Shown here: piece after piece, positions 51,154 to 60,429 of the stretch
How positions within the stretch are numbered: position 1 is the stretch's first letter
How the letters are laid out: each line of letters opens with the position of its first letter
Assembly: GCA_036419695.1 (NCBI GenBank)
Contig: CP143946.1
Span: 2,908,001 to 2,972,000, forward strand
DNA length: 64,000 nt
Direction of reading: 5' to 3'
DNA from: [Clostridium] symbiosum
GTDB taxonomy: Bacteria; Bacillota; Clostridia; Lachnospirales; Lachnospiraceae
Program-made: the position numbers and the translations under genes
Notes under the pieces: model-generated
What the model saw: the letters and a program-made list of their open reading frames with translations, nothing else
Databases searched by the model: none
Told to the model about the DNA's origin: nothing

Positions 51154-53073
51154 TTATGCGTCGATTTCCGCCTCATCGGCATGCTCATAGATAAACTGCC
51201 GCCTTGGAGGAACCTCGCTTCCCATCAGCATCTCCGTAATCTCGGACGCCATCCTGGCATCTTCTATCTCAACACGCTTTAAGATTCTGGTCTCCGGATT
51301 TAACGTCGTTTCCCAGAGCTGCTCCGCGTCCATCTCACCGAGACCTTTGTAACGCTGCAGGGTAAAATCGCCCCCGTGCTTCTTTCTGTAACGCTCCAGC
51401 GCCTTCTCGTCGTAGAGGTATTCCTCCTCCCCCTTCTTCGGGATCACTTTAAACAGAGGCGGCATGGCGATATAGACGTGGCCGTCGTTGATGAGATCCG
51501 GCATGAATCGGTAAAGGAAAGTAAGAAGCAGCGTGTCGATATGGCTGCCGTCCACATCGGCATCCGTCATCAGGATAATCTTGTTGTAACGGAGCTTGCT
51601 GATATCGAAATCATTACCATATCCTTCCGAAAATCCACAGCCAAAGGTGTTGATCATCGTCTTGATCTCGGCATTGGCCAGAACCTTGTCCATTGTGGCC
51701 TTCTCCACATTCAGGATCTTTCCGCGGATGGGAAGGATTGCCTGATACTGGCGGTTTCTGCCCATTTTGGCCGAGCCGCCGGCCGAATCTCCCTCGACAA
51801 TGAAAATTTCACATTTCTCTGCATCGCGGCTCTCGCAGTTTGCCAGCTTACCGTTGCTGTCAAAGGAAAATTTGGACTTTGTCAGCATGTTGGTCTTGGC
51901 CTTTTCCTCCGCCTTCCTGATCCTGGCGGACTTCTCCGCACAGGCGATGATTGCCTTCAGCACCTCCAGATTGCGGTCGAAATATAACTGCAGCTCTTCC
52001 CCCGTCACATTGAATACGGCCTTCGTACAGTCGGCGCTGGCCAGCTTTGTCTTTGTCTGTCCCTCGAAAATCGGGTCCGGATGCTTGACTGCAATGACGG
52101 CCGTCATGCCGTTTCTCGTGTCTGCGCCTGTAAAATTGGAATCCTTATCCTTCAGAATCCCCAGTTCCCTGGCATAACTGTTGATCATCGTAGTAAAACG
52201 TGTTTTGAATCCCACCAGGTGGGTTCCGCCTTCCTGAGTGAAAATGTTGTTGCAGAATCCCAGCACATTTTCCTCAAATGTATCCACGAACTGGAATGCC
52301 ACCTCCACCTCAATGTTCTCCGACATCCCTTTAAAATAGAAAGGTTCGTGGACCGGTGATTTCGTGCTGTTTAACTCTTTTACGTAAGCCAGGATGCCTT
52401 CCGGCTCGCTGTAAGTGATTTTCTCCGCTTCCCCTGCTCTTTTATTCTCATAGTGAATTGATAATTTGGGATTCAGATACGCGGTCTCGTGAAGACGGCT
52501 TTTCAGCCAGTCCGCTTTGAAACGCGTCTTTTCAAAGATTTCACCGTCAGGTTTAAAGTTAATCCTGGTTCCTGTCTCCCTTGTCTTTCCGATAACGGGA
52601 AGCAGGCCATTCTCCAGTTTTACAACAGGAATGCCCCGCTCATAAGCATCATGGTGAATGCATCCGTTCTTGTACACCTTTACATCCATATGCTCGGAAA
52701 GGGCGTTCACCACGGAAGAACCGACTCCGTGAAGACCGCCGCTTGTTTTATATGCATTATTATCGAATTTTCCGCCCGCATGGAGGGTGGAGAGTACGAT
52801 TCTTTCCGCTGAAACTCCCTTTTTGTGCATCTCCACCGGGATTCCCCTGCCGTTGTCGCGCACGGTACAGGAGCCGTCCGCCTCCAGAGTGACCCAAATA
52901 TCGTTACACTCCCCGGCCAGATGCTCATCCACCGAGTTGTCCACGATCTCGTATATTAAATGATTCAGGCCCTTTGTTCCGACACCTCCAATATACATAC
53001 CGGGGCGTTTGCGGACCGCCTCCAGGCCTTCCAGGACGGTAATACTGTCCGCATCATACTGTGTTTTTGCCAT
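51154..53073 (-). CDS. parE: DNA topoisomerase IV subunit B
   Basis: ATPase subunit of topoisomerase IV, 639 residues. GHKL ATP-binding residues: YEIVDNSVDEHLAGE (about 41-55), RDNGRGIP and TSGGLHGVGSSVVNALS. Toprim domain: IVEGDSAGGSAKMGRNRQYQ and DADVDGSHIDTL with acidic metal ligands. PIRGKILNVEKA is family-typical. The length and pairing with a ParC-like partner favour parE over gyrB. AGGAGG-like RBS upstream. A possible TTGCCA/TAATAA promoter lies at about 53108-53135. Confidence 0.9.
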   Translation of the reverse strand: MAKTQYDADSITVLEGLEAVRKRPGMYIGGVGTKGLNHLIYEIVDNSVDEHLAGECNDIWVTLEADGSCTVRDNGRGIPVEMHKKGVSAERIVLSTLHAGGKFDNNAYKTSGGLHGVGSSVVNALSEHMDVKVYKNGCIHHDAYERGIPVVKLENGLLPVIGKTRETGTRINFKPDGEIFEKTRFKADWLKSRLHETAYLNPKLSIHYENKRAGEAEKITYSEPEGILAYVKELNSTKSPVHEPFYFKGMSENIEVEVAFQFVDTFEENVLGFCNNIFTQEGGTHLVGFKTRFTTMINSYARELGILKDKDSNFTGADTRNGMTAVIAVKHPDPIFEGQTKTKLASADCTKAVFNVTGEELQLYFDRNLEVLKAIIACAEKSARIRKAEEKAKTNMLTKSKFSFDSNGKLANCESRDAEKCEIFIVEGDSAGGSAKMGRNRQYQAILPIRGKILNVEKATMDKVLANAEIKTMINTFGCGFSEGYGNDFDISKLRYNKIILMTDADVDGSHIDTLLLTFLYRFMPDLINDGHVYIAMPPLFKVIPKKGEEEYLYDEKALERYRKKHGGDFTLQRYKGLGEMDAEQLWETTLNPETRILKRVEIEDARMASEITEMLMGSEVPPRRQFIYEHADEAEIDA

Positions 53074-53321
53074 GATATTCCTCCAGATCTGGTATTAATC
53101 TGTCTTATTATTACATAAAAAAATGGGTTTGGCAAGTTTCTTAGCTGAGAAATGAGGGGGCGGGCTACCATTCGTTTATCGCATACAGCATGGCCAGGCG
53201 GATGTTTTCCTTATTAAGGTATTTCCTAGGTTATACGGCGATTTACACACGCCCCGCCTTCACGCCGGTAAATCCCCGGACGATACCCGAAGTCGGGACG
53301 TGGTGTATGAAAAAATGATTC
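53074..53321. other. Intergenic region between the glycosyltransferase and parE
   Basis: Holds the presumed parE promoter and a GC-rich tract near 53230-53310 with no clear terminator. On the minus strand a short coding-like stretch (YLNKENIRLAMLYAINEW, about 53165-53222) ends in a stop and has no start or ribosome site; it may be a decayed gene end. Confidence 0.35.
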
Positions 53322-54410
53322 TTACTGTTTTCCGGCTGTTTTTCCCTCAAAGTATATTCTGTTCTGTTTCACTGCTTCCGAATCGGGTTTGTAGTAGGCG
53401 GCCAAATCGTTGTATCTTGCGGCTTCCACGTATTTACCCTGGCGGTCCAGGCAGACGGCCAGTTGGATGGCGGGCACAAACTCGCGGTACTCCGGTTCCA
53501 CGAAGGCTCCCGGAAGGGGTTCATAGGATGTCTGCATGGCCTGACGGTACCAGTACTCCGACTGCTTGTAACGTCCTGCATCCAGGAAGTGTTTTCCGAT
53601 GTCACAGCAAATCTGGGGCCTGGGGACATCGAGGGAAAAAGTATGGAAAAGTTTTTTAAGAGCTTCCTCCCCCCTTCCCAGGCCATAAAGGCACAGGGCG
53701 CAGAACCGGCAGGCGTCCACCAGATTTTCAAGCCAAGCCTCTCCTTCCCCGTTTTCCAGAAACTGCTCGAATACTCCGGCCGCGTCCTCATTTCTCCCAT
53801 GGTAATACAGCTCCCGTCCATAGTAGAATTGGTGGCGCGGCTCCAGCTCCTCCCCTTCCTCTATCATTTTTTCGTAGATTTTCAGGTTTCTGTCACTATA
53901 TTCTTTCTTTATAGAATGATGCTCTATCATTGCATCGGAGTAAATGACTTTTCCCCTGACCGTGATCGCCTCATGCACACGGCCGCTCCAAAGATATCCG
54001 TCCTCTCTCCTGAGAAGTCGTTCCCGGTCAAATAAAAACGCCGGTTTTCCCCTGTCGTCAAAAGCAGTTACATACTTCATCATGACAGCGGAATCTGCCG
54101 GCGTCAGTTGTTTCTTCAGTTCATTTATTTTCTTTTGTTCGCTCTCCTGAATCACATCATCCGCATCCAGCCACATGCAGTAATCCATGGATGCTTTTGA
54201 AAACGCAAAATTCCTTGCGGATGCGAAGTCGTCCTTCCATTCGTAATCATAAATCTGATCGGTGTATTTTGATGCTATCTCCTTTGTACTGTCGCTTGAT
54301 CCCGTATCTACGATGATAATCTCGTCTGCTATCTCCTTTGCACAGTCGAGGCAGCGTCCCAGCACCTTCTCCTCATTCTTTACTATCATACAGAGACTGA
54401 CTGTTGCCAT
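53322..54410 (-). CDS. Family 2 glycosyltransferase with TPR-like tail
   Basis: Protein of 362 residues. The N-terminal GT-A domain begins VSLCMIVKNEEKVLGRCLD (about 4-22), with EIIIVDTGSSDSTKEIA and the DXD-like CMWLDADDVIQ (about 77-87). The C-terminal 170 residues are helical repeats (YYGRELYYHGRNEDAAGVFE, then LGRGEEALKKLF, KQSEYWYRQAM) of TPR type. This architecture occurs in SunS-like peptide S-glycosyltransferases and in clostridial cell-surface or flagellin glycosyltransferases; no peptide substrate gene is nearby. GGAGG precedes the ATG. Confidence 0.85.
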   Translation of the reverse strand: MATVSLCMIVKNEEKVLGRCLDCAKEIADEIIIVDTGSSDSTKEIASKYTDQIYDYEWKDDFASARNFAFSKASMDYCMWLDADDVIQESEQKKINELKKQLTPADSAVMMKYVTAFDDRGKPAFLFDRERLLRREDGYLWSGRVHEAITVRGKVIYSDAMIEHHSIKKEYSDRNLKIYEKMIEEGEELEPRHQFYYGRELYYHGRNEDAAGVFEQFLENGEGEAWLENLVDACRFCALCLYGLGRGEEALKKLFHTFSLDVPRPQICCDIGKHFLDAGRYKQSEYWYRQAMQTSYEPLPGAFVEPEYREFVPAIQLAVCLDRQGKYVEAARYNDLAAYYKPDSEAVKQNRIYFEGKTAGKQ

Positions 54411-54535
54411 GACAGTCCTCCGGTTCTTTCTTTACTCTACTTTATGATGCAGGAACGGATCTGATGTTACCGTTCATACAGGATGTGTTTCCCTGCGTGA
54501 TTTCACCTTTTTTTGCGGAAATCCCGGGGCATGTT

Positions 54536-55315
54536 TTATCCCAGCGCCACGTCCAGAATCATCATAATCACAAAACCGGCCGCGAATCCGATGGTTCCCA
54601 TGTTGGAATGTTCCCCCTCGGCCGATTCCGGTATCAGTTCCTCCACCACAACGTAAATCATGGCTCCTGCTGCAAACGCCAGCAGATAAGGAAGCACCGG
54701 CACAATGAAACGGTACATAGCGATGGTCAGGACCGCTCCCACCGGTTCTACAATCCCCGACAGCATTCCAAGGAAAAATGCCTTTCCACGGCTGCTGCCA
54801 CCCTCGGATTTGAGGGGCAGCGAAATGATCGCCCCCTCCGGGAAGTTCTGTATCGCAATACCGATGGACAGAGCCATGGCGCCCGCCATCGTGATGCCGC
54901 TGTTCTCGGCCAGCAGTCCGGCAAATACCACGCCGACCGCCATTCCCTCCGGTATATTGTGAAGCGTCACCGCGAGCACCAGCATCGTCGTCTTTTTCAG
55001 ACTGCTCTTTGTGCCCTCCGGTTCATCGCTGTTCAAATGCAGATGGGGAATCAGTTTATCCATCAGAAGCAGAAATACGATTCCGAACAGGAAACCGACC
55101 GCCGACGGAATAAATGCCAGTTTTCCCATCCCTTCCGACAGATCCATGGCCGGTATTAAAAGCGACCACACCGAGGCGGCAACCATAACGCCGGAGGCAA
55201 ATCCCAGCAGTGTTTTCTGTATAACGGGTTTTATCTGATCTTTTAAAAAGAACACGCAGGCCGCCCCCGCCGTAGTGCCGATAAAAGGGATCAGTATTCC
55301 AGTAAGTATATTCAT
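54536..55315 (-). CDS. ZIP-family metal transporter
   Basis: Integral membrane protein of 259 residues with eight predicted helices. The metal-path motifs HNIPEGMAVGVVF (helix 4) and QNFPEGAIISLPL (helix 5) are diagnostic for ZupT/ZIP proteins, and a His-rich loop (HLHLNSDE) joins helices 3 and 4. Import of zinc, iron or manganese is expected. AGGAGG precedes the ATG. Its promoter region contains a GATAATGATAACG sequence, half of a Fur-like site, suggesting iron- or metal-dependent repression. Confidence 0.88.
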   Translation of the reverse strand: MNILTGILIPFIGTTAGAACVFFLKDQIKPVIQKTLLGFASGVMVAASVWSLLIPAMDLSEGMGKLAFIPSAVGFLFGIVFLLLMDKLIPHLHLNSDEPEGTKSSLKKTTMLVLAVTLHNIPEGMAVGVVFAGLLAENSGITMAGAMALSIGIAIQNFPEGAIISLPLKSEGGSSRGKAFFLGMLSGIVEPVGAVLTIAMYRFIVPVLPYLLAFAAGAMIYVVVEELIPESAEGEHSNMGTIGFAAGFVIMMILDVALG

Positions 55316-55442
55316 CTGTTTATCCTCCTATAATTTTATGCTGCCGTTCTCCCCGGCTATAAGCAGAACAGTAACTAATTTATCACTATGCAGGACTCCC
55401 ATAGTTATCTTTTGTAATCCGGACATTTCTGTATTTAAAGCC

Positions 55443-55464
55443 ATTATAGCAGATAATGATAACG
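55443..55464 (-). promoter_or_regulatory. ZIP promoter -10 with Fur-like half site
   Basis: TATAAT (complement of 55443-55448) with GATAATGATAACG at 55452-55464 just upstream on the minus strand. The latter matches the first half of a Fur box. No good -35 is visible, which is typical of activated or overlapped promoters. The rest of 55316-55638 has no gene. Confidence 0.4.
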
Positions 55465-55563
55465 TTTACTAGTATTATTTTTCTCAACAGGCACCAAAAG
55501 TCCTCCGTTACTGTTCACATGGATGTATCCCGCAAGACATTTTCTCGCGTGCCACCCAGAAAA

Positions 55564-55599
55564 AAAAGCCCCGTGGTTTATGTCTCCCGCGGGGCTTTT
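55564..55599. terminator. Bidirectional terminator after the PH-domain gene
   Basis: AAAAGCCCCG and CGGGGCTTTT form the stem with A and T runs on both sides. It terminates the 56028-55639 gene and could act on the opposite strand. Confidence 0.8.
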
Positions 55600-55638
55600 A
55601 CATATTTTTTATGAAATTCCGGAGGTTCCGGTCCTCTT

Positions 55639-56028
55639 TTATTCGGTATCGAGTCCGTCGTCCTCCTCATCCTGTTCAAAGCTGATAAACTCCCTGGAGG
55701 AAACTTTCTTTCTCTGTCTCTCCTCCTCCACAAGACTTGATAACTGCTCCTTGACATCGGAACTGTTCTTCACATTGATCAGTTCAAAGTTCCCGAGGCT
55801 TGAATCACTGGAAACAATACGGATGGTTCCCAGGCCGAACATCCGCTGCAGCAGGCTTCTCTCAAGCCCCAAATCCTTTATGCGGTAGAGGCGCACCTCA
55901 TCCTCCCTCAGATTAAAAATACCTCTTTTTATAAAAAGTCTGTCCTCGGACATGCTGTATACGGTAAATGTCCAGGGTAAACCGCACCAGAGTCTCTTTC
56001 TGTCAGACCATAAAATTTCTTTTTCCAT
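55639..56028 (-). CDS. Bacterial PH-domain (bPH2/YdbS-like) protein
   Basis: Protein of 129 residues. The first 85 residues form a bacterial pleckstrin-homology domain (VYSMSEDRLFIKRGIFNLRE then RIKDLGLERSLLQRMFGLGT and IRIVSSDSS), as in the YdbS/YdbT DUF304 family. A charged C-terminal tail ends EQDEEDDGLDTE. There is no membrane segment, unlike YdbS. Function unknown; it may be a lipid- or membrane-associated scaffold. ATG 56028 is preceded by AAGGTG. Confidence 0.72.
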   Translation of the reverse strand: MEKEILWSDRKRLWCGLPWTFTVYSMSEDRLFIKRGIFNLREDEVRLYRIKDLGLERSLLQRMFGLGTIRIVSSDSSLGNFELINVKNSSDVKEQLSSLVEEERQRKKVSSREFISFEQDEEDDGLDTE

Positions 56029-56114
56029 TTTTCTCACCTTTCATGCTGTTTCCTGCCGCCGATTGCCCGAATCCGGCTTTGGAGGCCGCAGTTCTCTATT
56101 CTCTATTCTCTATT

Positions 56115-57389
56115 CTATTGGTTATAGCTTTCCGTATGATTTACTTCTTCGTTATGCTCCACTGCTTTTAATTTTCTCATCAGGGCATAAATCTCTTCTT
56201 TTTCTTCAACTCTGATAAAAGCAGCCGTTATAAGAAACAGGGATGGACCGGAAACGGCCTCACAGACCATCTGGAATAACGGCTGTCCGTCCTCCTCTTC
56301 CTCATTCCAGCCGATGCGGACCCGTCCGCCGGGAATATCAAATTCCTCCATATCCCGTTCAAGGCTGCGCTCGGAAAATTCCGCCTTTCCCTCTCTCCTT
56401 TTAAAACCGCTGACGCGCCACACGGGCTCATCCGTTCCCGGATTCCACCACATGCTGCAGCCTTCCCTGTCTTCATACTCCTCCCACTCATACAGGCAGT
56501 TCCCGGGCAGAGTAATACGCAGATCACCGAAGGCATGCGTCACCGTCCCTTTGCGGTATCCGATTGGAAAGTCCGTCTCCATCTCCTCTGCATCGTCCCC
56601 GATGACAGGTTTTCTACCGGCCAGGCCGCAGATTTCACGGTAGGAAGACAGGGGCAGGGGAATGCTGGGATCCAGTTCGGCCGCTCTTTCAAGACAGTCG
56701 AGAATCCTTTCATTACACGCCCTGTCCTCTTCACTTCTTTCGGATGGGACGAAGTAACAGTCTTCCCACAGGAAATGAATGGCGCAGTTGCGGTAATACA
56801 GGGCGTCTTTTTCCTCCGTATCCCATATAAAAAATCGTTCTGCCAGCCAGCCGATGCCATGCACCTCCACCTGTTCCGTCATTTTCTTTACATCAAAACG
56901 GCCCATCGGCGTGATAACGCTGCCCTTTATCTCTTCCGGCTGATACTGCTCCAAGTCCCAGCAGAGGCAGAAATTGCTGTACTCACCGCCGCGCTCCGCG
57001 CAGTGTCTTTTCAGCGCATTGAGCCAGGGATAAAAATGTTCTCTCTTCATGCGCCCGAAATCACGGTGTCCATAGTACTCCGTATCATCCGACACCTCCA
57101 GGTTTTTAAGCGCTTTTTTCTCCAGTTCATCCAGAAAACGGACCGCCGCCGCATGGAATCCGGCTCCCGACGGTGTGGAACAGCATTCGCCCGAGATAAG
57201 CCACCGGCCCATCATGCCGCTTTCTTTCTTCCACTCCACCGTCAGTTCTCCCATGGGACAGAACGAAACTCTCAGCCAGCCATCGTTCACTGCCAGCCCA
57301 TATCCGCTGTTCTCGGCCAGTTCCTTTATCTCATTGATAAGAAGCTCTTTTTTTCCCGCCCTGGCAGTAAAGGTCAGTCCAATACTCAT
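56115..57389 (-). CDS. Uncharacterised soluble protein coupled to a TPR protein
   Basis: Protein of 424 residues with no signal peptide, membrane helix or motif that I recognise. It starts SIGLTFTARAGKKELLINEI and is acidic with many aromatic and Trp residues (WLRVSFCPMGELTVEWKKES, SMWWNPGTDEPVWR). Many strand-turn patterns suggest two or three beta-rich domains. The ATG overlaps the stop of the upstream TPR gene by 4 bases, so the two are likely made in fixed ratio and may form a complex. Confidence 0.6.
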   Translation of the reverse strand: MSIGLTFTARAGKKELLINEIKELAENSGYGLAVNDGWLRVSFCPMGELTVEWKKESGMMGRWLISGECCSTPSGAGFHAAAVRFLDELEKKALKNLEVSDDTEYYGHRDFGRMKREHFYPWLNALKRHCAERGGEYSNFCLCWDLEQYQPEEIKGSVITPMGRFDVKKMTEQVEVHGIGWLAERFFIWDTEEKDALYYRNCAIHFLWEDCYFVPSERSEEDRACNERILDCLERAAELDPSIPLPLSSYREICGLAGRKPVIGDDAEEMETDFPIGYRKGTVTHAFGDLRITLPGNCLYEWEEYEDREGCSMWWNPGTDEPVWRVSGFKRREGKAEFSERSLERDMEEFDIPGGRVRIGWNEEEEDGQPLFQMVCEAVSGPSLFLITAAFIRVEEKEEIYALMRKLKAVEHNEEVNHTESYNQ

Positions 57390-58834
57390 CTTCCGTCCCC
57401 CTTCCTGCTCAGGCCCACTCCGCTCACATCCCTCCGGAATGAGTGGAATGCCGCTTCCATCTTTCGTCTGCTGAATACGGCCGCCGCTGCATCTAAAACC
57501 TGCCGTAAATCCCAGGCCACAAAATCCAGGTATCCATATTCCGTACCCGTAGCGCCTCCGGTGAATGTCACGGCATCCCCTGCTTTGTCCGCAATCTCTT
57601 TCTCTATGCTGTCCCGCAGGGCCAGGGCTTTGCTCCGCTCATTTTTCTCTAAGGGATAGAAGAAAAATCCAGGAACCGCTCCGTCCTGATGGAAATCTTC
57701 CATAATTCTGTCGTCACCGCTGAAATAACCACTTACCACTTCGGGGCAGGTAGTGACTCCTGCAAAGATGTCTTCCCTCAGGAACCATTCCTCTTTCTCA
57801 CTTGGCTCCATCGTGTAACACGTATACCAGCCGCACAGCTCCTCGGCCGTGACGTCGCCCCGGCCGTCTATGTACTCCTTCAGATGATCCAGCCGGATTG
57901 GATCGCCTTCTTCTGGTTCCCCGATTAAATCCAGATATCCGATATAGCGGACTGCTGGTATTTCTCCAATTGCCTGATCCAGAAGAATCGCCATCATCGA
58001 ATACGCCTGGTTTTCATTTTCCTTTAAAAGCGGAAGCAGTTTTTCACAGAAAATGGAAAGTCCTATCTGCTTATCATCCAGTTCCTCGATCCAGACCAGC
58101 GCGTCCTCCGTGCTGACTCCCTGCCCGTACATTCTCAGTTCAAAGCCCTTTGACGGCTGTCTTCCAATCCCGATATTCCAGTTCTCAAATAATTTTTCCG
58201 GCGCATGTTCTTTAAAATAAACGAGCTTAATAAGGCGTGACCGTTCTCCATCCGGCGTCAGGAACAGTTCGCATTTTTCTCCGTTAAATCCCATCTCAAA
58301 GCAGATATTTTCAAAAGCCGGGGAAAGCAGCTCGGCGCACATACCGGCCACTTTCTCTCCATGTTCCCTGCGCTTCATCATCTCACGAAGTTTGGCTTCC
58401 CCTTCAAGAAACGAATCCCAGCCCTCCTTCACTCGCTGACGGAAGGGTTTCATGGAGATGGGAATTGTAAGGTTCCGCTCACATTCTTCAATAAAGTTTA
58501 TCGTATCCGCATCATTCGGGCAAGCCTCCAAAGCCTTTTCAAAGTAGTATTTGGCCTTCTTATCCCGGTTTAAGTAGTAGCATGCATAGCCCATGCGGAA
58601 ATTCCATCTGTGATCCGCGCCGAGTTCTTCCTCGACCGATTCCAGCAGGCGGACCGCCTTCTTAAAAAGTCCGCTGTCTCCCTCACCGGCCAGGTTATTG
58701 CAGGCACAGGCCAGCTCACTGATCAGGACCGGGGTCTGCTCTTTCTCGGGAAGAGCCTCTATAAAGTCTATAATTTTCTGATATTCTTCATTTTGATTCC
58801 ATTCATTAAGCTGGCGTAAAAAAGTCTGATCCAT
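57386..58834 (-). CDS. TPR-domain protein of unknown function
   Basis: Protein of 482 residues. The N-terminal 130 residues show tetratricopeptide-like helix pairs (QKIIDFIEALPEKEQTPVLI, NFRMGYACYYLNRDKKAKYYFEKALEACPNDADT). The rest is acidic and mixed alpha/beta with no family that I can assign; aromatic clusters recur at EEWFLREDIFAG. Start M at 58834 is fixed by GGAGG nine bases upstream; 18 more residues in the longest frame are rejected. The downstream gene is coupled by ATGA. A role in scaffolding or as a two-part system with the partner is only a guess. Confidence 0.62.
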   Translation of the reverse strand: MDQTFLRQLNEWNQNEEYQKIIDFIEALPEKEQTPVLISELACACNNLAGEGDSGLFKKAVRLLESVEEELGADHRWNFRMGYACYYLNRDKKAKYYFEKALEACPNDADTINFIEECERNLTIPISMKPFRQRVKEGWDSFLEGEAKLREMMKRREHGEKVAGMCAELLSPAFENICFEMGFNGEKCELFLTPDGERSRLIKLVYFKEHAPEKLFENWNIGIGRQPSKGFELRMYGQGVSTEDALVWIEELDDKQIGLSIFCEKLLPLLKENENQAYSMMAILLDQAIGEIPAVRYIGYLDLIGEPEEGDPIRLDHLKEYIDGRGDVTAEELCGWYTCYTMEPSEKEEWFLREDIFAGVTTCPEVVSGYFSGDDRIMEDFHQDGAVPGFFFYPLEKNERSKALALRDSIEKEIADKAGDAVTFTGGATGTEYGYLDFVAWDLRQVLDAAAAVFSRRKMEAAFHSFRRDVSGVGLSRKGDGR

Positions 58835-59168
58835 GTTATGCGGCCTCCGTATCCGCTGGGTTTCGTTGATGCGGCAATATGAGTTCATTATACTGAATCA
58901 GGGGGGATTTTTCAAGAGGGGCGCTGTTTTAGCCGGCGGACAAGGTAAGGTGTGTGTTATTGTTCGCAGCACAGCCGCTTTTAGCTGGGGTGTGAACAGT
59001 AACAAAGGTGTTGGTGCGCCCGCTGCATAAAGGAAAGCCCTCCCGGTTTGTCGAATGTTACCGAACTTTATCAAATAATGTAAAACATTCCTGACAGACT
59101 TCATGCTATACTATCGTTATAAGACAAGCGCGCGCCTTAAAAAAGATACATGAAAAAGAGGTTTGACA
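58835..59168. other. Intergenic region before the XRE gene
   Basis: Contains GTGAACAGTAA (58992-59002), one of three copies of the TTACTGTTCAC motif in the window, and near 59107 a TATACT-like -10 for the XRE gene with no clear -35. I see no further gene. Confidence 0.4.
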
Positions 59169-59369
59169 GTGAAAATACGGAACCAACTACAGGTAATTAT
59201 GGACAAGAGAAATTTGACTTACCGACAACTTGAACGAATGACCGGCATATCGCATACGACGCTTAACAAGATTGCGATCGGGGACACTTCTCCAACCCAG
59301 AATACGATGATATCAATTGCTAAAGGGTTGCGTATGGATGTGACCGAAATATTTGATTTAAACTATTAA
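59169..59369 (+). CDS. Small XRE-family transcriptional regulator
   Basis: Protein of 66 residues, nearly all helix-turn-helix: KRNLTYRQLERMTGISHTTLNKIAIGDTSPT then MISIAKGLRMDVTEIF. Single-domain Cro/CI-like regulators of this kind usually bind DNA as dimers and control a neighbouring gene or themselves. The start is the GTG at 59169 with AGAGG upstream; a TTG two codons earlier is possible. After the TAA the same frame stays open for 50 codons to 59520. Confidence 0.82.
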   Translation: MKIRNQLQVIMDKRNLTYRQLERMTGISHTTLNKIAIGDTSPTQNTMISIAKGLRMDVTEIFDLNY

Positions 59370-59569
59370 AGAGATACGAATGAAAACAGATTTTATAAAA
59401 GTGATCTTCCTTATGATACCAATGATGGCAAGATAACTGTGTCAATGAATCAACAGTCCCGGCAATACTCTGTACCCTTTACCCAGTCCCGCCTGATACA
59501 GTTTCCCCCCTTTGAGCGCTAATCAGGTAATCGGGCAAGCCCGGATACGTATGGCGTATTGCACTTTGA

Positions 59570-59593
59570 GGCATAGCCAAAATTGGCTATGCC
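59570..59593 (+). terminator. Perfect 24-bp palindrome, possible XRE terminator
   Basis: GGCATAGCCAA and TTGGCTATGCC abut around AA/TT to make a perfect palindrome, followed by GTTTAAATTT on the plus strand. It may end the XRE transcript, or serve as an operator site for a dimeric regulator. The region 59370-59636 holds no other supported feature. Confidence 0.55.
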
Positions 59594-59636
59594 GTTTAAA
59601 TTTAAGGCGGTAAGCTGAGCACATTTTCTTTTCCTC

Positions 59637-60419
59637 TCAGGGCTTCCGGGCAAGCTCTAAATCAATTGTATCAAATAGGGTGATTTGGCCGCCCGAATGC
59701 TGAATGGCCTGTTCTATTTCAGAAAAGAATTTTCTTCTTTTCTGTTCTTCAATCGCAATATGGTCGGAATACGTGCCGAGAAGGGCAGTGTATTCTTCTG
59801 CCGTAAAAACCCTTGTCCTGTGATAGAGCCGACAGCTTATATCGTCAAATCCATATTTTCGCGCCGTCTCCGCAAGCCTCCAGGCATCTTCCTCCCGGTA
59901 CTTGTCAGGGCTTAAGGAACCAGGCATGTATACTGAATAGATTTGTTGGAGCGTTTCCCCGAGTCCTCCCCTGCCTTTCTCTATGTATGGATGGTTGGCA
60001 AACCGGGCGAAGGCACCGCCGCTTCTCAGTATATCATAGACCTTCTCATATCCCGTCTCTTCCGGGATCCAGTGAAATGCGGATGCGCAGTATACAAGAT
60101 CGCAGGAATTACTTTCACACTTAAATTCTTCAAATTTAGACGTTACCACCGAAAATTCAGGAAATTCCCTGAATTTAAGACGGCACAGCTCCGCCAAATT
60201 CCCGCCGCATTCCACAGCGGTCACTTTGCATCCTTTCATCAGCACCGGCAAGGTCGCCTGCCCTCCGCCAATTCCAATTTCCACAACACGGCTCGACCGT
60301 TCGACTGGAATGTACTGCCAGATATCCTCATACAACTCCGGAATGTATCCCGGACGCATTTTTTCATACTTTTCGGCTTCCGAATCAAATGTCCATTGAA
60401 GCCCGCTGCTTAACTCCAT
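59637..60419 (-). CDS. SAM-dependent methyltransferase (class I)
   Basis: Protein of 260 residues. VVEIGIGGGQATLPVL (about 45-60) is the SAM-binding motif I; VTAVECGGNLAEL, SCDLVYCASAFHWI (about 105-118) and VYDILRSGGAFARF follow, in the Methyltransf_11 arrangement. The substrate is not inferable; ubiquinone/menaquinone-like and small-molecule methylases share this fold. It starts 10 bases after kdpE ends, so may be part of the kdp transcript. Confidence 0.82.
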   Translation of the reverse strand: MELSSGLQWTFDSEAEKYEKMRPGYIPELYEDIWQYIPVERSSRVVEIGIGGGQATLPVLMKGCKVTAVECGGNLAELCRLKFREFPEFSVVTSKFEEFKCESNSCDLVYCASAFHWIPEETGYEKVYDILRSGGAFARFANHPYIEKGRGGLGETLQQIYSVYMPGSLSPDKYREEDAWRLAETARKYGFDDISCRLYHRTRVFTAEEYTALLGTYSDHIAIEEQKRRKFFSEIEQAIQHSGGQITLFDTIDLELARKP

Positions 60420-60429
60420 GACTCTCCCC

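Noticed and set aside
48819..53073. gyrB-gyrA instead of parE-parC
   Set aside because: The GyrA-box position reads KKNSKGVRG rather than QRRGGKG, and Ser/Glu at the quinolone positions are ParC-like; gyrase genes are expected elsewhere, so topoisomerase IV is preferred though not proven.
53165..53222. YLNKENIRLAMLYAINEW stretch between glycosyltransferase and parE
   Set aside because: Too short, no start codon or ribosome site, upstream stop nearby; noted only as a possible remnant.
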